A stretch of DNA of 45,953 nt, taken from assembly GCA_020630435.1 (NCBI GenBank), contig JAHDBJ010000036.1:1-45953 (forward strand). The letters are read 5' to 3'. The stretch's first letter is position 1. Each line of letters opens with the position of its first letter. Under the pieces are notes generated by a model that was not told the DNA's origin, did no database searches, and saw nothing but the letters and a program-made list of their open reading frames with translations. The translations under genes were made by a program, and so were the position numbers. This document shows positions 24,153-32,764 of the stretch, piece by piece. Source of the DNA: Saprospiraceae bacterium (GTDB lineage: Bacteria; Bacteroidota; Bacteroidia; Chitinophagales; Saprospiraceae).

Positions 24153-25373
24153 TTAACTTATTAAGAAGGTAATTGCAAAAGCTAAGACAGATAAAATAAG
24201 TCCATACATGAAGACACCGTAACATATTCTCAAATATTGGTACTTTTTAGCTAATACAACTCCTAGATAATATAAATCTCTTGTCATTGAGCTATAGAGA
24301 AAGTCACTATCTTTAATCATTTCCATCATTCCCCAATGGAAATCATCTAATTTCATATTATAGAAGTTACCAAAAAATAATAGGTTTGAGCGTTTTTCTT
24401 CTATATCTTCTCGTGTAAACCGTCCTTCAGTAATCTTTGGTCTTGTAGAAAGTGTAGCAAAAACAACAGCTACTAAACAAACAACTAAAAGTATAAATGT
24501 AGGAATAACTAATCTTGGATCATCCGAAAATCTAGGCACCAGAGTAGATAAGATAATAGAAATTACAATAGCATTAATACTCAACATGATATTCGCTTTA
24601 TTATCTGCTATAGAACTTAGATTAACATGTGTTCGATAAGTAGTACGATACATGGTTTCGACACCTCTTCCAAGGCGCATTTCTTTAATTTCAAGTTGGT
24701 TTTTGATTGCTGTTTTTTCCACTTTATTTTTTTTATTCTTTTTCTTTCGTTTACCTATCTCGTCTGATAATTTAGGAAAGAGCTGCGAACGCAGTTTTTT
24801 GAGTTGTTTTATATGTTTATTCTTTCTTTTTCCATAAAGATCATCTGCAATAGCCGTATGGTAATTATGATTTTGCATAAAATCAATCTCAAAATTCAGC
24901 CATTCTTCTTCAGTAAAAATTACTTCTTTAATAACCATATATTCTTGCCTAACTCGACGACATCGATCCCAATAAGTGGATTTTCCCAAATGACTAACAT
25001 CAGCGTCGCAAAGAATTTTATCTAATTCTCCTTCAGGATTCTGTGGCATTTTTGTTGCCAAAATTGCAGATTTTATGATGTCTATTTTTTCGGAAGACAT
25101 TTCCTTCTTTTTCAAATACTGTTCGGCTAGTGCGGCGCTTCTTTCTTCATGTTCTTCTGGACCATCTACATATCCAACATCATGAAACCATGCTGCTATT
25201 AAAAGGAGTTCTTTCTTCTCACGAGAAAGTTGAGCTGATACTGCTAATTCCATACAAGCCTCAGCTACTTCTCTAGTGTGTCCAAGATTATGATACACAT
25301 ATTCTTTTGGTAATTTCTCTTCGATATACTTACAGGTATATGTTTCTACATCTAATAACAATGATTGGTTCAT
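24153..25373 (-). CDS. HD-domain protein fused to a Pycsar-effector-like membrane domain
   Basis: The N-terminal half (about 1-200) is an HD-superfamily phosphohydrolase with His32 (NLGHT), His64-Asp65 (AWFHDVGY) and a later Asp in ILCDADVSHLG. A Lys-rich linker (about 205-230) leads to the DUF5706/Pycsar-effector-like region. It starts RTTYRTHVNLSSIADNKAN and has hydrophobic helices at about 260-281, 286-308 and 381-406. DUF5706-type domains serve as membrane-disrupting effectors in cyclic CMP/UMP (Pycsar) defence, but HD fusions are also widespread chromosomal proteins in Bacteroidota with no proven role. No cyclase gene is nearby. It may bind and hydrolyse a nucleotide signal, which is inference. 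Confidence 0.8.
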   Translation of the reverse strand: MNQSLLLDVETYTCKYIEEKLPKEYVYHNLGHTREVAEACMELAVSAQLSREKKELLLIAAWFHDVGYVDGPEEHEERSAALAEQYLKKKEMSSEKIDIIKSAILATKMPQNPEGELDKILCDADVSHLGKSTYWDRCRRVRQEYMVIKEVIFTEEEWLNFEIDFMQNHNYHTAIADDLYGKRKNKHIKQLKKLRSQLFPKLSDEIGKRKKKNKKNKVEKTAIKNQLEIKEMRLGRGVETMYRTTYRTHVNLSSIADNKANIMLSINAIVISIILSTLVPRFSDDPRLVIPTFILLVVCLVAVVFATLSTRPKITEGRFTREDIEEKRSNLLFFGNFYNMKLDDFHWGMMEMIKDSDFLYSSMTRDLYYLGVVLAKKYQYLRICYGVFMYGLILSVLAFAITFLIS

Positions 25374-25473
25374 AAAATTTATTTATGGAACAGTCAAAAA
25401 ATAATGAACAAGATTGATTCTATTTTCAAATAAATGACCAAACTTTAAAGCAATAAATTACTTTTTGACCAAA

Positions 25474-26430
25474 TTACTCTGGATGGTCAAAACGATAAAT
25501 TTTTGCGACACCTTTTTTACCTTCATTACAAATATACAGATTGCCTCTCTTATCAAAAACTAATCCCTCGGGTTGCCTATGAACTTCCTTTAATAAAGGT
25601 TCTAAATGAACAATTTTCCCACTTCTTTCCATAATTAATAACGATTTACCAACTGAAGATGTAATATAGTAATTACCAGTTATCGGATGAATTGCAATTG
25701 CAGATGGTGAAAATCTAAATTCGCCTTTATCGTTTAATAAGTCTTTCTTAAAATCTTTTTTATTTGCAACTTCTTCATTATTTTCTAGAAATATTTCTAT
25801 CATATTCCATCCTATCTCTAATAAAGGTTCGGCATTAAATTTCATAGAATCTAGACTAAATGTATATATCGATTTATATTCATTTTTATTAAGGCTTTCT
25901 CCCTTACAAGCCATCAGCAAGGTATTCGTTTTTGGATCGTATCCCAATCCCTCAAAATTTTGTAAAGCACTAAACCTTCCTTTATGTTTTGTCATTTTTG
26001 CCTCATTTGTTTTATCCCATTCAACCTCATAAAGTGTACCTGTATTTTTTATAACAAAAATTTTATTGTTTACAATTTCTACCCCTTCATAATCTCCATC
26101 TTTCCAAAATTTCACAGTTTCTACTAAAACCCCCTTTTTAGCCTCTATAAAGAATAATAGACCTTTCTCATCTTGGATAGCAACAAGTGTATCCCCTGTT
26201 TCGTTTATCCCTAGACCTGAAATTTCTCTTAGGGTAGTGGGCATATTAAATTCTGCGGAAGGTACTGCTAGATCATAATGCAGATGTGCAAGATTTTCCG
26301 TTAAACTGGAGTCTATTCCTTTAGATTCGATTACTTTATTTTGTTCATTTGTAGTATAGCTATTTGTAAAGCAGCCATTATATAGGAAACAACAAAGAAA
26401 AAGCAGGGTATTCGTTGATTTATGTAGCAT
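25474..26430 (-). CDS. SdiA-regulated-family lipoprotein, beta-propeller-like
   Basis: The 318 residues begin with a lipoprotein signal (LLFLCCFLYNGC; lipidated Cys about 20). The rest resembles the SdiA-regulated/esterase-like beta-propeller family: LREISGLGINETGDTLVAIQDE, NFEGLGYDPKTNTLLMACKG, SAIAIHPITGNYYITS and QPEGLVFDKRGNLYICNEG. These blade-like segments recur about every 60 residues. It is probably anchored to a membrane facing the periplasm or surface. Its role is unknown; the related Salmonella family is under quorum-regulator SdiA control, which cannot be assumed here. Confidence 0.82.
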   Translation of the reverse strand: MLHKSTNTLLFLCCFLYNGCFTNSYTTNEQNKVIESKGIDSSLTENLAHLHYDLAVPSAEFNMPTTLREISGLGINETGDTLVAIQDEKGLLFFIEAKKGVLVETVKFWKDGDYEGVEIVNNKIFVIKNTGTLYEVEWDKTNEAKMTKHKGRFSALQNFEGLGYDPKTNTLLMACKGESLNKNEYKSIYTFSLDSMKFNAEPLLEIGWNMIEIFLENNEEVANKKDFKKDLLNDKGEFRFSPSAIAIHPITGNYYITSSVGKSLLIMERSGKIVHLEPLLKEVHRQPEGLVFDKRGNLYICNEGKKGVAKIYRFDHPE

Positions 26431-26759
26431 ACGTATTGAATTTTATATACAAAATTACCAGCATGAAATGTAAATAATGTTAGCCCAATATCGATAAAAA
26501 ATTGGTATTTTAATCTTACTTAAGTTATAGTATTTTTTGCAAAACTACGAAATAATATTTTAGAAAGATATAAGTGTTAAGAGTCATAAATGTCCCTAAA
26601 AAGATATTTATAAATAATTTCTATTATAGAAAAAACGAATTTATAATAGGATATAGCTAAAATATCATGAATATGTTTTAATATTGTCGGCTGTATGAAA
26701 TTAATTTTTTATAAACAATAACCATTAGAAGTTGTGATATTGAATAAATACAAATTTTA
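26431..26759. other. Gene-free AT-rich strip before the DoxX gene
   Basis: I see no gene, RNA or clear repeat here. It must carry the DoxX-gene promoter and the promoter of the divergent lipoprotein gene, but no exact TAnnTTTG/TTTG pair stands out. Confidence 0.5.
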
Positions 26760-27170
26760 ATGAAGGACATTTTTGACTTGATAGCTAGATTTTTATTATC
26801 CTTTATTTTTTTAGCAAGGGCTGGTAGTCTTATGAGTGATTTTGAAAGGGCTGAAGCTGAATTAATCCAAGCTGGATGGTCTTTAATGCCAAAGTTTTCG
26901 ATAATATTTGTTATATTTATGATTATTGTTGGAGGGTTATTGGTACTTACAGGTTATCGGTCAAAATTAGGAGCAGCTATACTGATCATTGTATTACTTC
27001 CTGCTACGATTATTTATCATGATTTTTGGAATTTTCCTGAGATTGAGCAACAAGAACATTTAGTACAATTTATCAAAAATATGTCAATCCTAGGAGGTTT
27101 AATGATGCTCATGATTCATGGTAGTGGTCAATATAGTGTCAAAAAGATTTTTGCTACAATCAACACTTAG
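26760..27170 (+). CDS. DoxX-family membrane protein
   Basis: The 136 residues form four hydrophobic helices (about 5-20, 47-65, 70-90 and 106-122). The FLLSFIFLARAGSLMSDF opening and the DFWNFPEIEQQEHLVQFIKNM segment are the DoxX signature in Bacteroidota. DoxX proteins are inner-membrane proteins linked to redox or stress resistance, with no firm activity. A LytTR regulator gene follows on the same strand 75 bases on, so they may be co-transcribed. Confidence 0.85.
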   Translation: MKDIFDLIARFLLSFIFLARAGSLMSDFERAEAELIQAGWSLMPKFSIIFVIFMIIVGGLLVLTGYRSKLGAAILIIVLLPATIIYHDFWNFPEIEQQEHLVQFIKNMSILGGLMMLMIHGSGQYSVKKIFATINT

Positions 27171-27244
27171 GATGATTAATGTTCTACAAATATGTACAAT
27201 CTTGGACTTTTTAAGTAGTCCTTATTTTATATAAAACTATAGAA

Positions 27245-28009
27245 ATGTCGGAATTAAAAGCTTTAATAATAGAGGACGAGTATGATAGTCGGGAGAATTT
27301 AAAAAACTTCCTTTCGAAATATTGTGAAAATGTTAATGTAATAGGTGAGGCCGAAAGTATTGAACAAGGAAAAGATTTATTACAATCAGATACCATTAAT
27401 CCAGATGTTGTTTTTTTGGATATCCATTTAAAAGACGGTCTTAGTTTCCAACTGTTAGATAATCTAAAAGAAATAGATTTTGAGATTATTTTTGCGACGG
27501 CTTACAACCACTTTGCTATAAAAGCTTTTAACTACAGTGCTGTAGGTTATTTACTTAAGCCAATTAATCCAGAAGAATTAGTAGCTACAGTTTCCAGAAT
27601 GAGAAAAGGACGTCCTCAGTTTATGAAAAAACGCCTAGATGTTTTATCTCAACATTTTAAAAATCCGAATACCTTTGAAAAAATGAGTATTTCTGCGGTA
27701 GACGGCATCCATTTCATTAACATTAAGGATATTGTAAGATGTGCGGGAGAGGATAATTATACTCATATTTTCTTAAGTAATAAACAAAAAATAATTGTTT
27801 CTAAGACGATTAAAGAATACGAAAAACTCTTACAACCAATGAACTTTTATAGAGTGCATAAAAGCCATCTTGTAAACCTTAATTATATTTCTAAATTTGT
27901 AAAAGGAGAAGGTGGATATTTAATAATGGAAGATGGTATGCAAATCGAAGTTTCTAGAAGGCGAAAAGCTGCATTTATGGAACAATTAAAAAAATTACAA
28001 CAATCTTAA
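27245..28009 (+). CDS. LytTR-family response regulator
   Basis: The 254-residue protein has an N-terminal receiver domain (acidic pocket IIEDEY; phosphoacceptor Asp in VVFLDIHLKDG, about 59; Lys in YLLKPI, about 107) and a C-terminal LytTR DNA-binding domain (about 140-250; EDNYTHIFL, then FYRVHKSHLVNLNYI). Bacteroidota regulators of this kind usually pair with a LytS/YehU-type membrane kinase, but none is encoded here, so it is an orphan in this window. A double-glycine leader peptide gene starts 283 bases downstream on the same strand; see the findings. Confidence 0.93.
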   Translation: MSELKALIIEDEYDSRENLKNFLSKYCENVNVIGEAESIEQGKDLLQSDTINPDVVFLDIHLKDGLSFQLLDNLKEIDFEIIFATAYNHFAIKAFNYSAVGYLLKPINPEELVATVSRMRKGRPQFMKKRLDVLSQHFKNPNTFEKMSISAVDGIHFINIKDIVRCAGEDNYTHIFLSNKQKIIVSKTIKEYEKLLQPMNFYRVHKSHLVNLNYISKFVKGEGGYLIMEDGMQIEVSRRRKAAFMEQLKKLQQS

Positions 28010-28229
28010 AATTCCTGATTTTATAAAAAAATAGAACTTTGATGTAGCTGTCAAAGCTAAAACTCCAAAATATCTTATGGTTTATTATTGAAACTTTTTC
28101 TATAAATAATCCGTTATTAGTTAAGTGTTTGTATGTGTTTCTTAAAATCTAATTTCGAAAATCATATATATAAGCTCAAAAAATATAACTTTTTTGCTTA
28201 AAAAACCTTTATTTTCACGCTTTTTTTAT

Positions 28230-28237
28230 ATATTTTT
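28230..28237 (+). promoter_or_regulatory. -7 box TATTTTTG before the leader-peptide gene
   Basis: TATTTTTG matches TAnnTTTG and lies 55 bases before the ATG at 28292. No clean -33 TTTG is seen. Confidence 0.4.
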
Positions 28238-28291
28238 GAAGTTAATCGGGAGAAAACAAAAACATACGACATTGTCATTAAATACTTTACT

Positions 28292-28465
28292 ATGGAAACA
28301 AAGAGTAAAAAAAGTTTATCTGAACTGAAAAAAAACTTTTCAGATAAGGTTCTTAACCACGAAGAGATGGACACTCTTAAGGGAGGGAAAGAGGTCGACT
28401 CTAAAAATACTTTGAATACAAAAAAATCTAAATGGAATGGATTTGGAGGTTTCATTCCCCAATAA
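28292..28465 (+). CDS. Double-glycine leader peptide, RiPP-precursor-like (57 residues)
   Basis: An ATG at 28292 opens a 57-codon frame. The first 32 residues form a helical, charged leader (SLSELKKNFSDKVLNHEEM) ending in DTLKGG (Gly31-Gly32). This is the cleavage pattern used by C39-peptidase exporters on Bacteroidota natural-product and bacteriocin precursors (the GG-leader family around TIGR04149). The 25-residue remainder starts KEVDSKNTL and ends KWNGFGGFIPQ; it has no cysteine, so it is neither a lanthipeptide nor a disulphide peptide of the usual kind. An 11-pair terminator follows 26 bases after the stop. No modification or export gene is adjacent, so maturation genes would have to be elsewhere. 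Confidence 0.65.
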   Translation: METKSKKSLSELKKNFSDKVLNHEEMDTLKGGKEVDSKNTLNTKKSKWNGFGGFIPQ

Positions 28466-28489
28466 CTATCCTGAAACTTTGATGTTTAA

Positions 28490-28528
28490 AATACCTTGTA
28501 CAATTCTATAGTACAAGGTATTTTTTTA
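28490..28528 (+). terminator. Strong intrinsic terminator of the leader-peptide gene
   Basis: ATACCTTGTAC (28491-28501) pairs with GTACAAGGTAT (28511-28521), followed by TTTTTTT. It lies between the convergent leader-peptide and CsaA-type genes, so it probably serves both. Confidence 0.85.
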
Positions 28529-28858
28529 TGCAATATGTTGACCATTATCAATAACCCTATCAGGTTTTAAAAGTACAACCTCATCATCTTTTCCAACTGC
28601 ACCTAATACCAAAACTTCGGACATAAAATTGGCGATCTGTTTAGGTGGAAAATTCACAACTGCAATAACCTGATGTCCTATAAGGGCATCAATCTCATAG
28701 AGCTTTGTTAATTGGGCTGAAGTTTTTTTTATACCAAGAGACTCTCCAAAATCGATTTGAAGTTTAAACGCAGGTTTATGCGCTTCGGGAAACGGTTCAG
28801 CTTTTATAATTGTCCCCACACGCATTTCTATTTTTAAAAAATCATCAAAATTAATCAT
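28526..28858 (-). CDS. CsaA-type tRNA-binding-fold protein
   Basis: The 110-residue protein is a lone EMAP-II/OB-fold domain with DFLKIEMRVGTI, VVNFPPKQIANFMSEVL and LLKPDRVIDNGQHIA, the CsaA/YtpR-type signature. CsaA binds tRNA and has been described as a secretion-linked chaperone in Bacillus. Full length for the family. It is co-directional with a small membrane protein gene (28862, three bases upstream) and sbcD. Confidence 0.9.
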   Translation of the reverse strand: MINFDDFLKIEMRVGTIIKAEPFPEAHKPAFKLQIDFGESLGIKKTSAQLTKLYEIDALIGHQVIAVVNFPPKQIANFMSEVLVLGAVGKDDEVVLLKPDRVIDNGQHIA

Positions 28859-28861
28859 ATC

Positions 28862-29086
28862 TTAACCCGTTAATTCTACAATATGCAAGCCTATATTTAA
28901 CAACATAATCAATATTAAAATTGCTGAAACAATAGTCAACCAATTTCCATTTTCCTTTCTAAAAGTAGCTATCTTCTCTTGTTGAGCAGGTGTATTCCCT
29001 TTTATTCTTCCCGAAGCAACCAGAAAAAGGTATAAGCCTCCTAACAAAAATGCGATTTCAAAAATTAAACCAATAATGCTATTCAT
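28862..29086 (-). CDS. Small membrane protein, two helices, 74 residues
   Basis: Hydrophobic helices at about 4-25 (IGLIFEIAFLLGGLYLFLV) and 52-72 (WLTIVSAILILIMLLNIGL) enclose a charged cytoplasmic or periplasmic loop (RIKGNTPAQQEKIATFRKE). I recognise no named family. It lies three bases from the CsaA-type gene and 20 bases from sbcD, so it belongs to the same transcription unit. Confidence 0.72.
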   Translation of the reverse strand: MNSIIGLIFEIAFLLGGLYLFLVASGRIKGNTPAQQEKIATFRKENGNWLTIVSAILILIMLLNIGLHIVELTG

Positions 29087-29106
29087 TTGTTATTAAGTCT
29101 GCCTTA

Positions 29107-30330
29107 TTATAAAACAATATCTTCTTCATTTATCCATTGGCGAAGCTCCAAAAAACTTTCTTCTAATGCTTGAATTGCCTTATCTGAAAATTCCCCTTCT
29201 CGCTCACATTTTTTACGAAAAACATCTAATACATCTAAATCACTCAATATTTCCACATTTGTAAGTTGTTCTATAGATTGATGTTCCTTTTTTAGCCTCA
29301 CTCTAAAAATATGTATAGGACTGCCTATAGTCAACTCCTCTAAAACTTGATGTATATTTGGTTCTGTTTCACCTTCAATAATGATTTCAACCCAAGCCTC
29401 TAGATTTTCCTTATGCTGTTTTTTTATTATAATTAATTGCTTTTTTATTTTATCAATATTTCCTTCGATTCTTATCAATCGTCTAAATAGCGGGAGCTGT
29501 ACAGACTCAATGTCTTCAAGATTTTTACCTTTAAAATGAAGTACTTTGACAACTTTGTTGTCTTTTATCTCACTAAAACTTAGTGGAATGATGGAGCCTG
29601 AATATTGGATATGTTTTTTCCCACCCACTTTTTGAGGTCTATGTAAATGCCCTAATGCCACATAATCAAAAATAGTCGGAAATTGTTCAGCATCGATATT
29701 CTCTATATTCCCTACATATAAATCTTTTCTTTTTCCCTCTTCGTTTATGCCTCCTGTTGCGAAGAGATGCCCTGTAGCAATTACTGGAACATTAGAGGTG
29801 TCATATTGCGCAATAATTTCTGCTACAGCTTTGAAATGATTAACGATACCTTCTTTTGTTCGATTAGTACGTTCAAGACTACTTTCTCCTGCAATACTTT
29901 TTCTTATATCTTTTTCTCTTAAATACGGTACTGCTGCAACGTAAGCTTCTACAACTCCTTTTTCATCTCTTAAAATCAGGACTTCGTCTTCTATCTTTTC
30001 CGTAGCACATCCAACTACATGAATATCCAATAATTTAAGTAGATCTTTAGAAGCTTCAAGCATCGAGGGAGAATCATGATTTCCTCCTACAATAATGATG
30101 TGTTTACAGCTCGTCTTACTTAGTTTAGTCAAAAATTGGTAATATAATGTCCTTGCATAATTAGGAGGATTATTTACATCAAAAATATCTCCAGCAACAA
30201 TAAGTGCTTGAATCTGATCTGTAACTATATATTCAAGTAACCAATTCAATACTAGCTGATGCTCCTCCAGGCGATCCATATTACTGAATTTTTGTCCTAA
30301 ATGCCAATCTGCTGTATGAAGGATTTTCAT
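29107..30330 (-). CDS. sbcD: Exonuclease subunit SbcD
   Basis: The 407-residue protein has the metallophosphoesterase motifs TADWHLG (metal ligands near residues 7 and 9), GDIFD, GGNHDS and GHLHRPQ, plus a C-terminal capping region characteristic of SbcD/Mre11. With SbcC it trims DNA hairpins and ends during repair. The sbcC gene is not in this window; the next upstream gene is unrelated. Confidence 0.93.
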   Translation of the reverse strand: MKILHTADWHLGQKFSNMDRLEEHQLVLNWLLEYIVTDQIQALIVAGDIFDVNNPPNYARTLYYQFLTKLSKTSCKHIIIVGGNHDSPSMLEASKDLLKLLDIHVVGCATEKIEDEVLILRDEKGVVEAYVAAVPYLREKDIRKSIAGESSLERTNRTKEGIVNHFKAVAEIIAQYDTSNVPVIATGHLFATGGINEEGKRKDLYVGNIENIDAEQFPTIFDYVALGHLHRPQKVGGKKHIQYSGSIIPLSFSEIKDNKVVKVLHFKGKNLEDIESVQLPLFRRLIRIEGNIDKIKKQLIIIKKQHKENLEAWVEIIIEGETEPNIHQVLEELTIGSPIHIFRVRLKKEHQSIEQLTNVEILSDLDVLDVFRKKCEREGEFSDKAIQALEESFLELRQWINEEDIVL

Positions 30331-30355
30331 TTGAATTAATTTTTAAAATAGACGT

Positions 30356-31375
30356 TTATTCTACAGCCGTTTCTTGAAATTTTAGTTCACCTTTATCAGC
30401 ATCAAATTGAACATTGATCCCCAGAGGAAAGGTACATTGGTTCGCAACATGACCAAAAGGCATCCCATATACAATAGGCATCGATAACTCAGAAAATTGA
30501 TCATCGAACATTTCCATAAGTGTTAAAGAACGATCAGGGTTGTTCGCATCACAATTTTCAAAAATGCCAAGTACTATACCCGCTGCCTTATCTAAATCAC
30601 TACTTTGTCGAATTTGTGTCAACATTCGATCTAAACGATAGGGTTGTTCTCCAATATCTTCCAAAAATAGGATTTTATCTTTAAAAGATAATTGGTATTT
30701 AGTACCCACTAAGGCTGCTATAAGCGATAGATTCCCTCCTACCAAACAACCTTCAGCTTTTCCTGAATTTAGCACTTTGAATTTATCTTCTTTTGCTCTT
30801 CTAGTAATTGTAAGATCCTGTTTAACATCATCAATAATGAGCTGTTTGAGGTGATTTACTGTAAAATTTGTGAAATCAGAGGCTCCTACAGGACCATGAA
30901 AACAGACCAAACCAGATTTATGAAAAATTGCATTTAAAAGTGCGGTAATATCACTAAACCCAATAAAAATTTTCGGATTTTTTCGGATGATTTTATAATC
31001 GATTTTAGGAAGCAATCTCGCTGTTCCATACCCGCCTCTGATGCACCATATTCCATTAATGGCATTATCTTCAAACATCTCATGCAAATCACTCAATCGT
31101 TGTTCATCTGTTCCTGCTAAGTAGCCATTTTTTTCGTTTAAATATTTTCCATATTTAATTCTTAATCCCAAAGACTCAATGTTTTTAACCGCTTTTTTGA
31201 ATTGACTATTGGTAAAGGGGCTACCTGGAGCGATTAGACCAACCATATCTCCTTTTTTAAGTCTTGGTGGTTTAATCAATTTTTGAGTTTCCATAGTAGG
31301 GATAAACGAATTCAGTAAAAATGGTGTAAGGATGCTAGTCGTCAGCATTTTTTTATTAAAAAGTCTACGAGTCAT
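30356..31375 (-). CDS. LD-carboxypeptidase (S66), probable Tat-exported
   Basis: The 339-residue protein is a peptidase S66 family member. IRGGYGTARLLP is followed by IGFSDITAL with the nucleophile Ser, LFLEDIGEQPYRLDRML with the catalytic Glu, and GMPFGHVANQ with His. It trims the terminal D-Ala from tetrapeptides of recycled murein. I chose the ATG at 31375 because it opens with MTRRLFNKKMLTTSILTPFLL, a twin-arginine signal; the ATG at 31447 adds 24 residues before it. Tat export would put it in the periplasm, while many relatives are cytoplasmic. Confidence 0.85.
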   Translation of the reverse strand: MTRRLFNKKMLTTSILTPFLLNSFIPTMETQKLIKPPRLKKGDMVGLIAPGSPFTNSQFKKAVKNIESLGLRIKYGKYLNEKNGYLAGTDEQRLSDLHEMFEDNAINGIWCIRGGYGTARLLPKIDYKIIRKNPKIFIGFSDITALLNAIFHKSGLVCFHGPVGASDFTNFTVNHLKQLIIDDVKQDLTITRRAKEDKFKVLNSGKAEGCLVGGNLSLIAALVGTKYQLSFKDKILFLEDIGEQPYRLDRMLTQIRQSSDLDKAAGIVLGIFENCDANNPDRSLTLMEMFDDQFSELSMPIVYGMPFGHVANQCTFPLGINVQFDADKGELKFQETAVE

Positions 31376-31512
31376 GGAAAGAAAGGGCTGAGTTAGAAAA
31401 GAATTAACTATATTATCATTAAATAATATTGTACCCTTAAGTTCCAATTTTTTTTATTAAGTTTCAATTTTTATATAAAAAAACAGATAGAATATTTTAT
31501 TGATGAGTAAAT

Positions 31513-31998
31513 TTATTTTCTAGGTTTAATCGCATTGTACATCCTTTCAGCTTCCTCTTGAGTATACGTTCCTGTTGTAGCCTGAAAACGATATTCCCTA
31601 TCTCCTTTTATGATGAAGTAACGAAAGTCATAGCTAATATTTGTAGTATCTACAACAGTTTTATATATAAATCCATCTTCCTCTTGTTTTATAAGTTCCG
31701 AAAAGTACATCCCATTTTTCACATCATTTAATTCCTCTGTTTTTAACTGAGAGGCACTTGTTGTAAATGCCTGATAAGTTATAATATTTATACCATAATT
31801 ATCCTCGCCTTTTATGGTTACGTCTTTAAAATACGTTCTATCAGAAACGGTTACCTTACTACCTTCTGGTACCATAACGGTCAAAGGAAATCCATATTCT
31901 AGAAGATTTAGTTCTTTTAAGGCTGTCGAAGAATCTTTTTTGCAAGCCATTAGGGAAATCAAAAAAGCGAGAAATAAAAGTGTAGCAATTTTTTGCAT
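31513..31998 (-). CDS. Lipoprotein of unknown function, 161 residues
   Basis: From the ATG at 31998 the product starts MQKIATLLFLAFLISLMACK, a lipoprotein signal with lipidated Cys at about 19. The longer frame from 32115 puts the signal internally, so I reject that start. The mature part is a beta-rich domain (VPEGSKVTVSDRTYFKDVTI, FRYFIIKGDREYRFQATTG) without a known family name. Its C-terminal FQATTGTYTQEEAERMYNAI resembles small Bacteroidota lipoproteins that guard or fold envelope proteins, but I cannot assign it. Confidence 0.75.
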   Translation of the reverse strand: MQKIATLLFLAFLISLMACKKDSSTALKELNLLEYGFPLTVMVPEGSKVTVSDRTYFKDVTIKGEDNYGINIITYQAFTTSASQLKTEELNDVKNGMYFSELIKQEEDGFIYKTVVDTTNISYDFRYFIIKGDREYRFQATTGTYTQEEAERMYNAIKPRK

Positions 31999-32156
31999 AG
32001 TATTTTGTTTTGAAGTTTTGATAACTTTTTTGGTGTACTGACAAAAATAGTTTTTTCCAAAGAATTTTATGCACATTTTATTTTTTTTAAAACTTTCAGC
32101 AAGCGTCTTTATCAAAACTATCGTATTATTAATAGAACTTCTTAAAAAAGAATCAT

Positions 32157-32702
32157 ATGAACTGTTTAATGTTAAAGTCCTTTGTTATATTATCACTTAT
32201 TACTCTAGCATCTTGTCTTATACCCCAAGATGAAATCGCTCAAGAAAGTATTGTAGCAAGTGGTTTAAAACCAATCTATGCTTCTAACGAAGAGTGGAAA
32301 TCAATTGATGCTTTACCACCAAGACCTGTTTCCAAACTAGGGAAAATATACTATAAAAAACCCTATATTTTTGTCAATGAATTATATGAAGGTATCCATA
32401 TTATTGATAATTCTAATCCTAGTGATCCTATTTTTCTAAAATTTTTGAAAATAGTGGGCAATAAAGACATTGCTATCAAGGGAAATTATCTCTATGCAGA
32501 TAATGTAACCGATTTATTAGTTTTTAATATAGAAGACCTAGACGATATTACATTAGTCAATACTATTGAAGGATTATACAATGAACAAAATCTGATCTTC
32601 CCAGATGCATATGAAGGTTTCTTTGAATGTGTAGATTCTAGTAAGGGAATTGTAATCGGATGGGAAGAGACAGAACTTACCGATCCCAAGTGCTGGCGAT
32701 AA
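32157..32702 (+). CDS. LVIVD-repeat-like lipoprotein
   Basis: The 181-residue protein has a lipoprotein signal (FVILSLITLASC). After it comes a propeller-like fragment with YIFVNELYEGIHIIDNSNPSDP and LYADNVTDLLVFNIEDLDD, the (L)VIVD-type repeats of Bacteroidota surface lipoproteins. The repeat array is shorter than in most relatives. Its stop is only 62 bases before mfd, so it may be the first gene of an mfd unit or an independent one with its own promoter. Confidence 0.75.
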   Translation: MNCLMLKSFVILSLITLASCLIPQDEIAQESIVASGLKPIYASNEEWKSIDALPPRPVSKLGKIYYKKPYIFVNELYEGIHIIDNSNPSDPIFLKFLKIVGNKDIAIKGNYLYADNVTDLLVFNIEDLDDITLVNTIEGLYNEQNLIFPDAYEGFFECVDSSKGIVIGWEETELTDPKCWR

Positions 32703-32751
32703 CTTTTAGAAAAAAGGTCAAAGGAGAGTTTTAAGGAAAGCCTGAAAAACT

Positions 32752-32759
32752 TAACTTTG
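32752..32759 (+). promoter_or_regulatory. mfd -7 box TAACTTTG
   Basis: TAACTTTG lies five bases before the GTG start codon of mfd. Transcription should therefore start at or next to the start codon. Confidence 0.55.
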
Positions 32760-32764
32760 CGAAC

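Noticed and set aside
28010-28290. Further gene between the LytTR gene and the leader peptide
   Set aside because: No frame of useful length is present; only the promoter box at 28230 stands out.
31999-32115. Longer start for the 161-residue lipoprotein
   Set aside because: The lipoprotein signal starts at 31998; the extra residues before it have no signal character.
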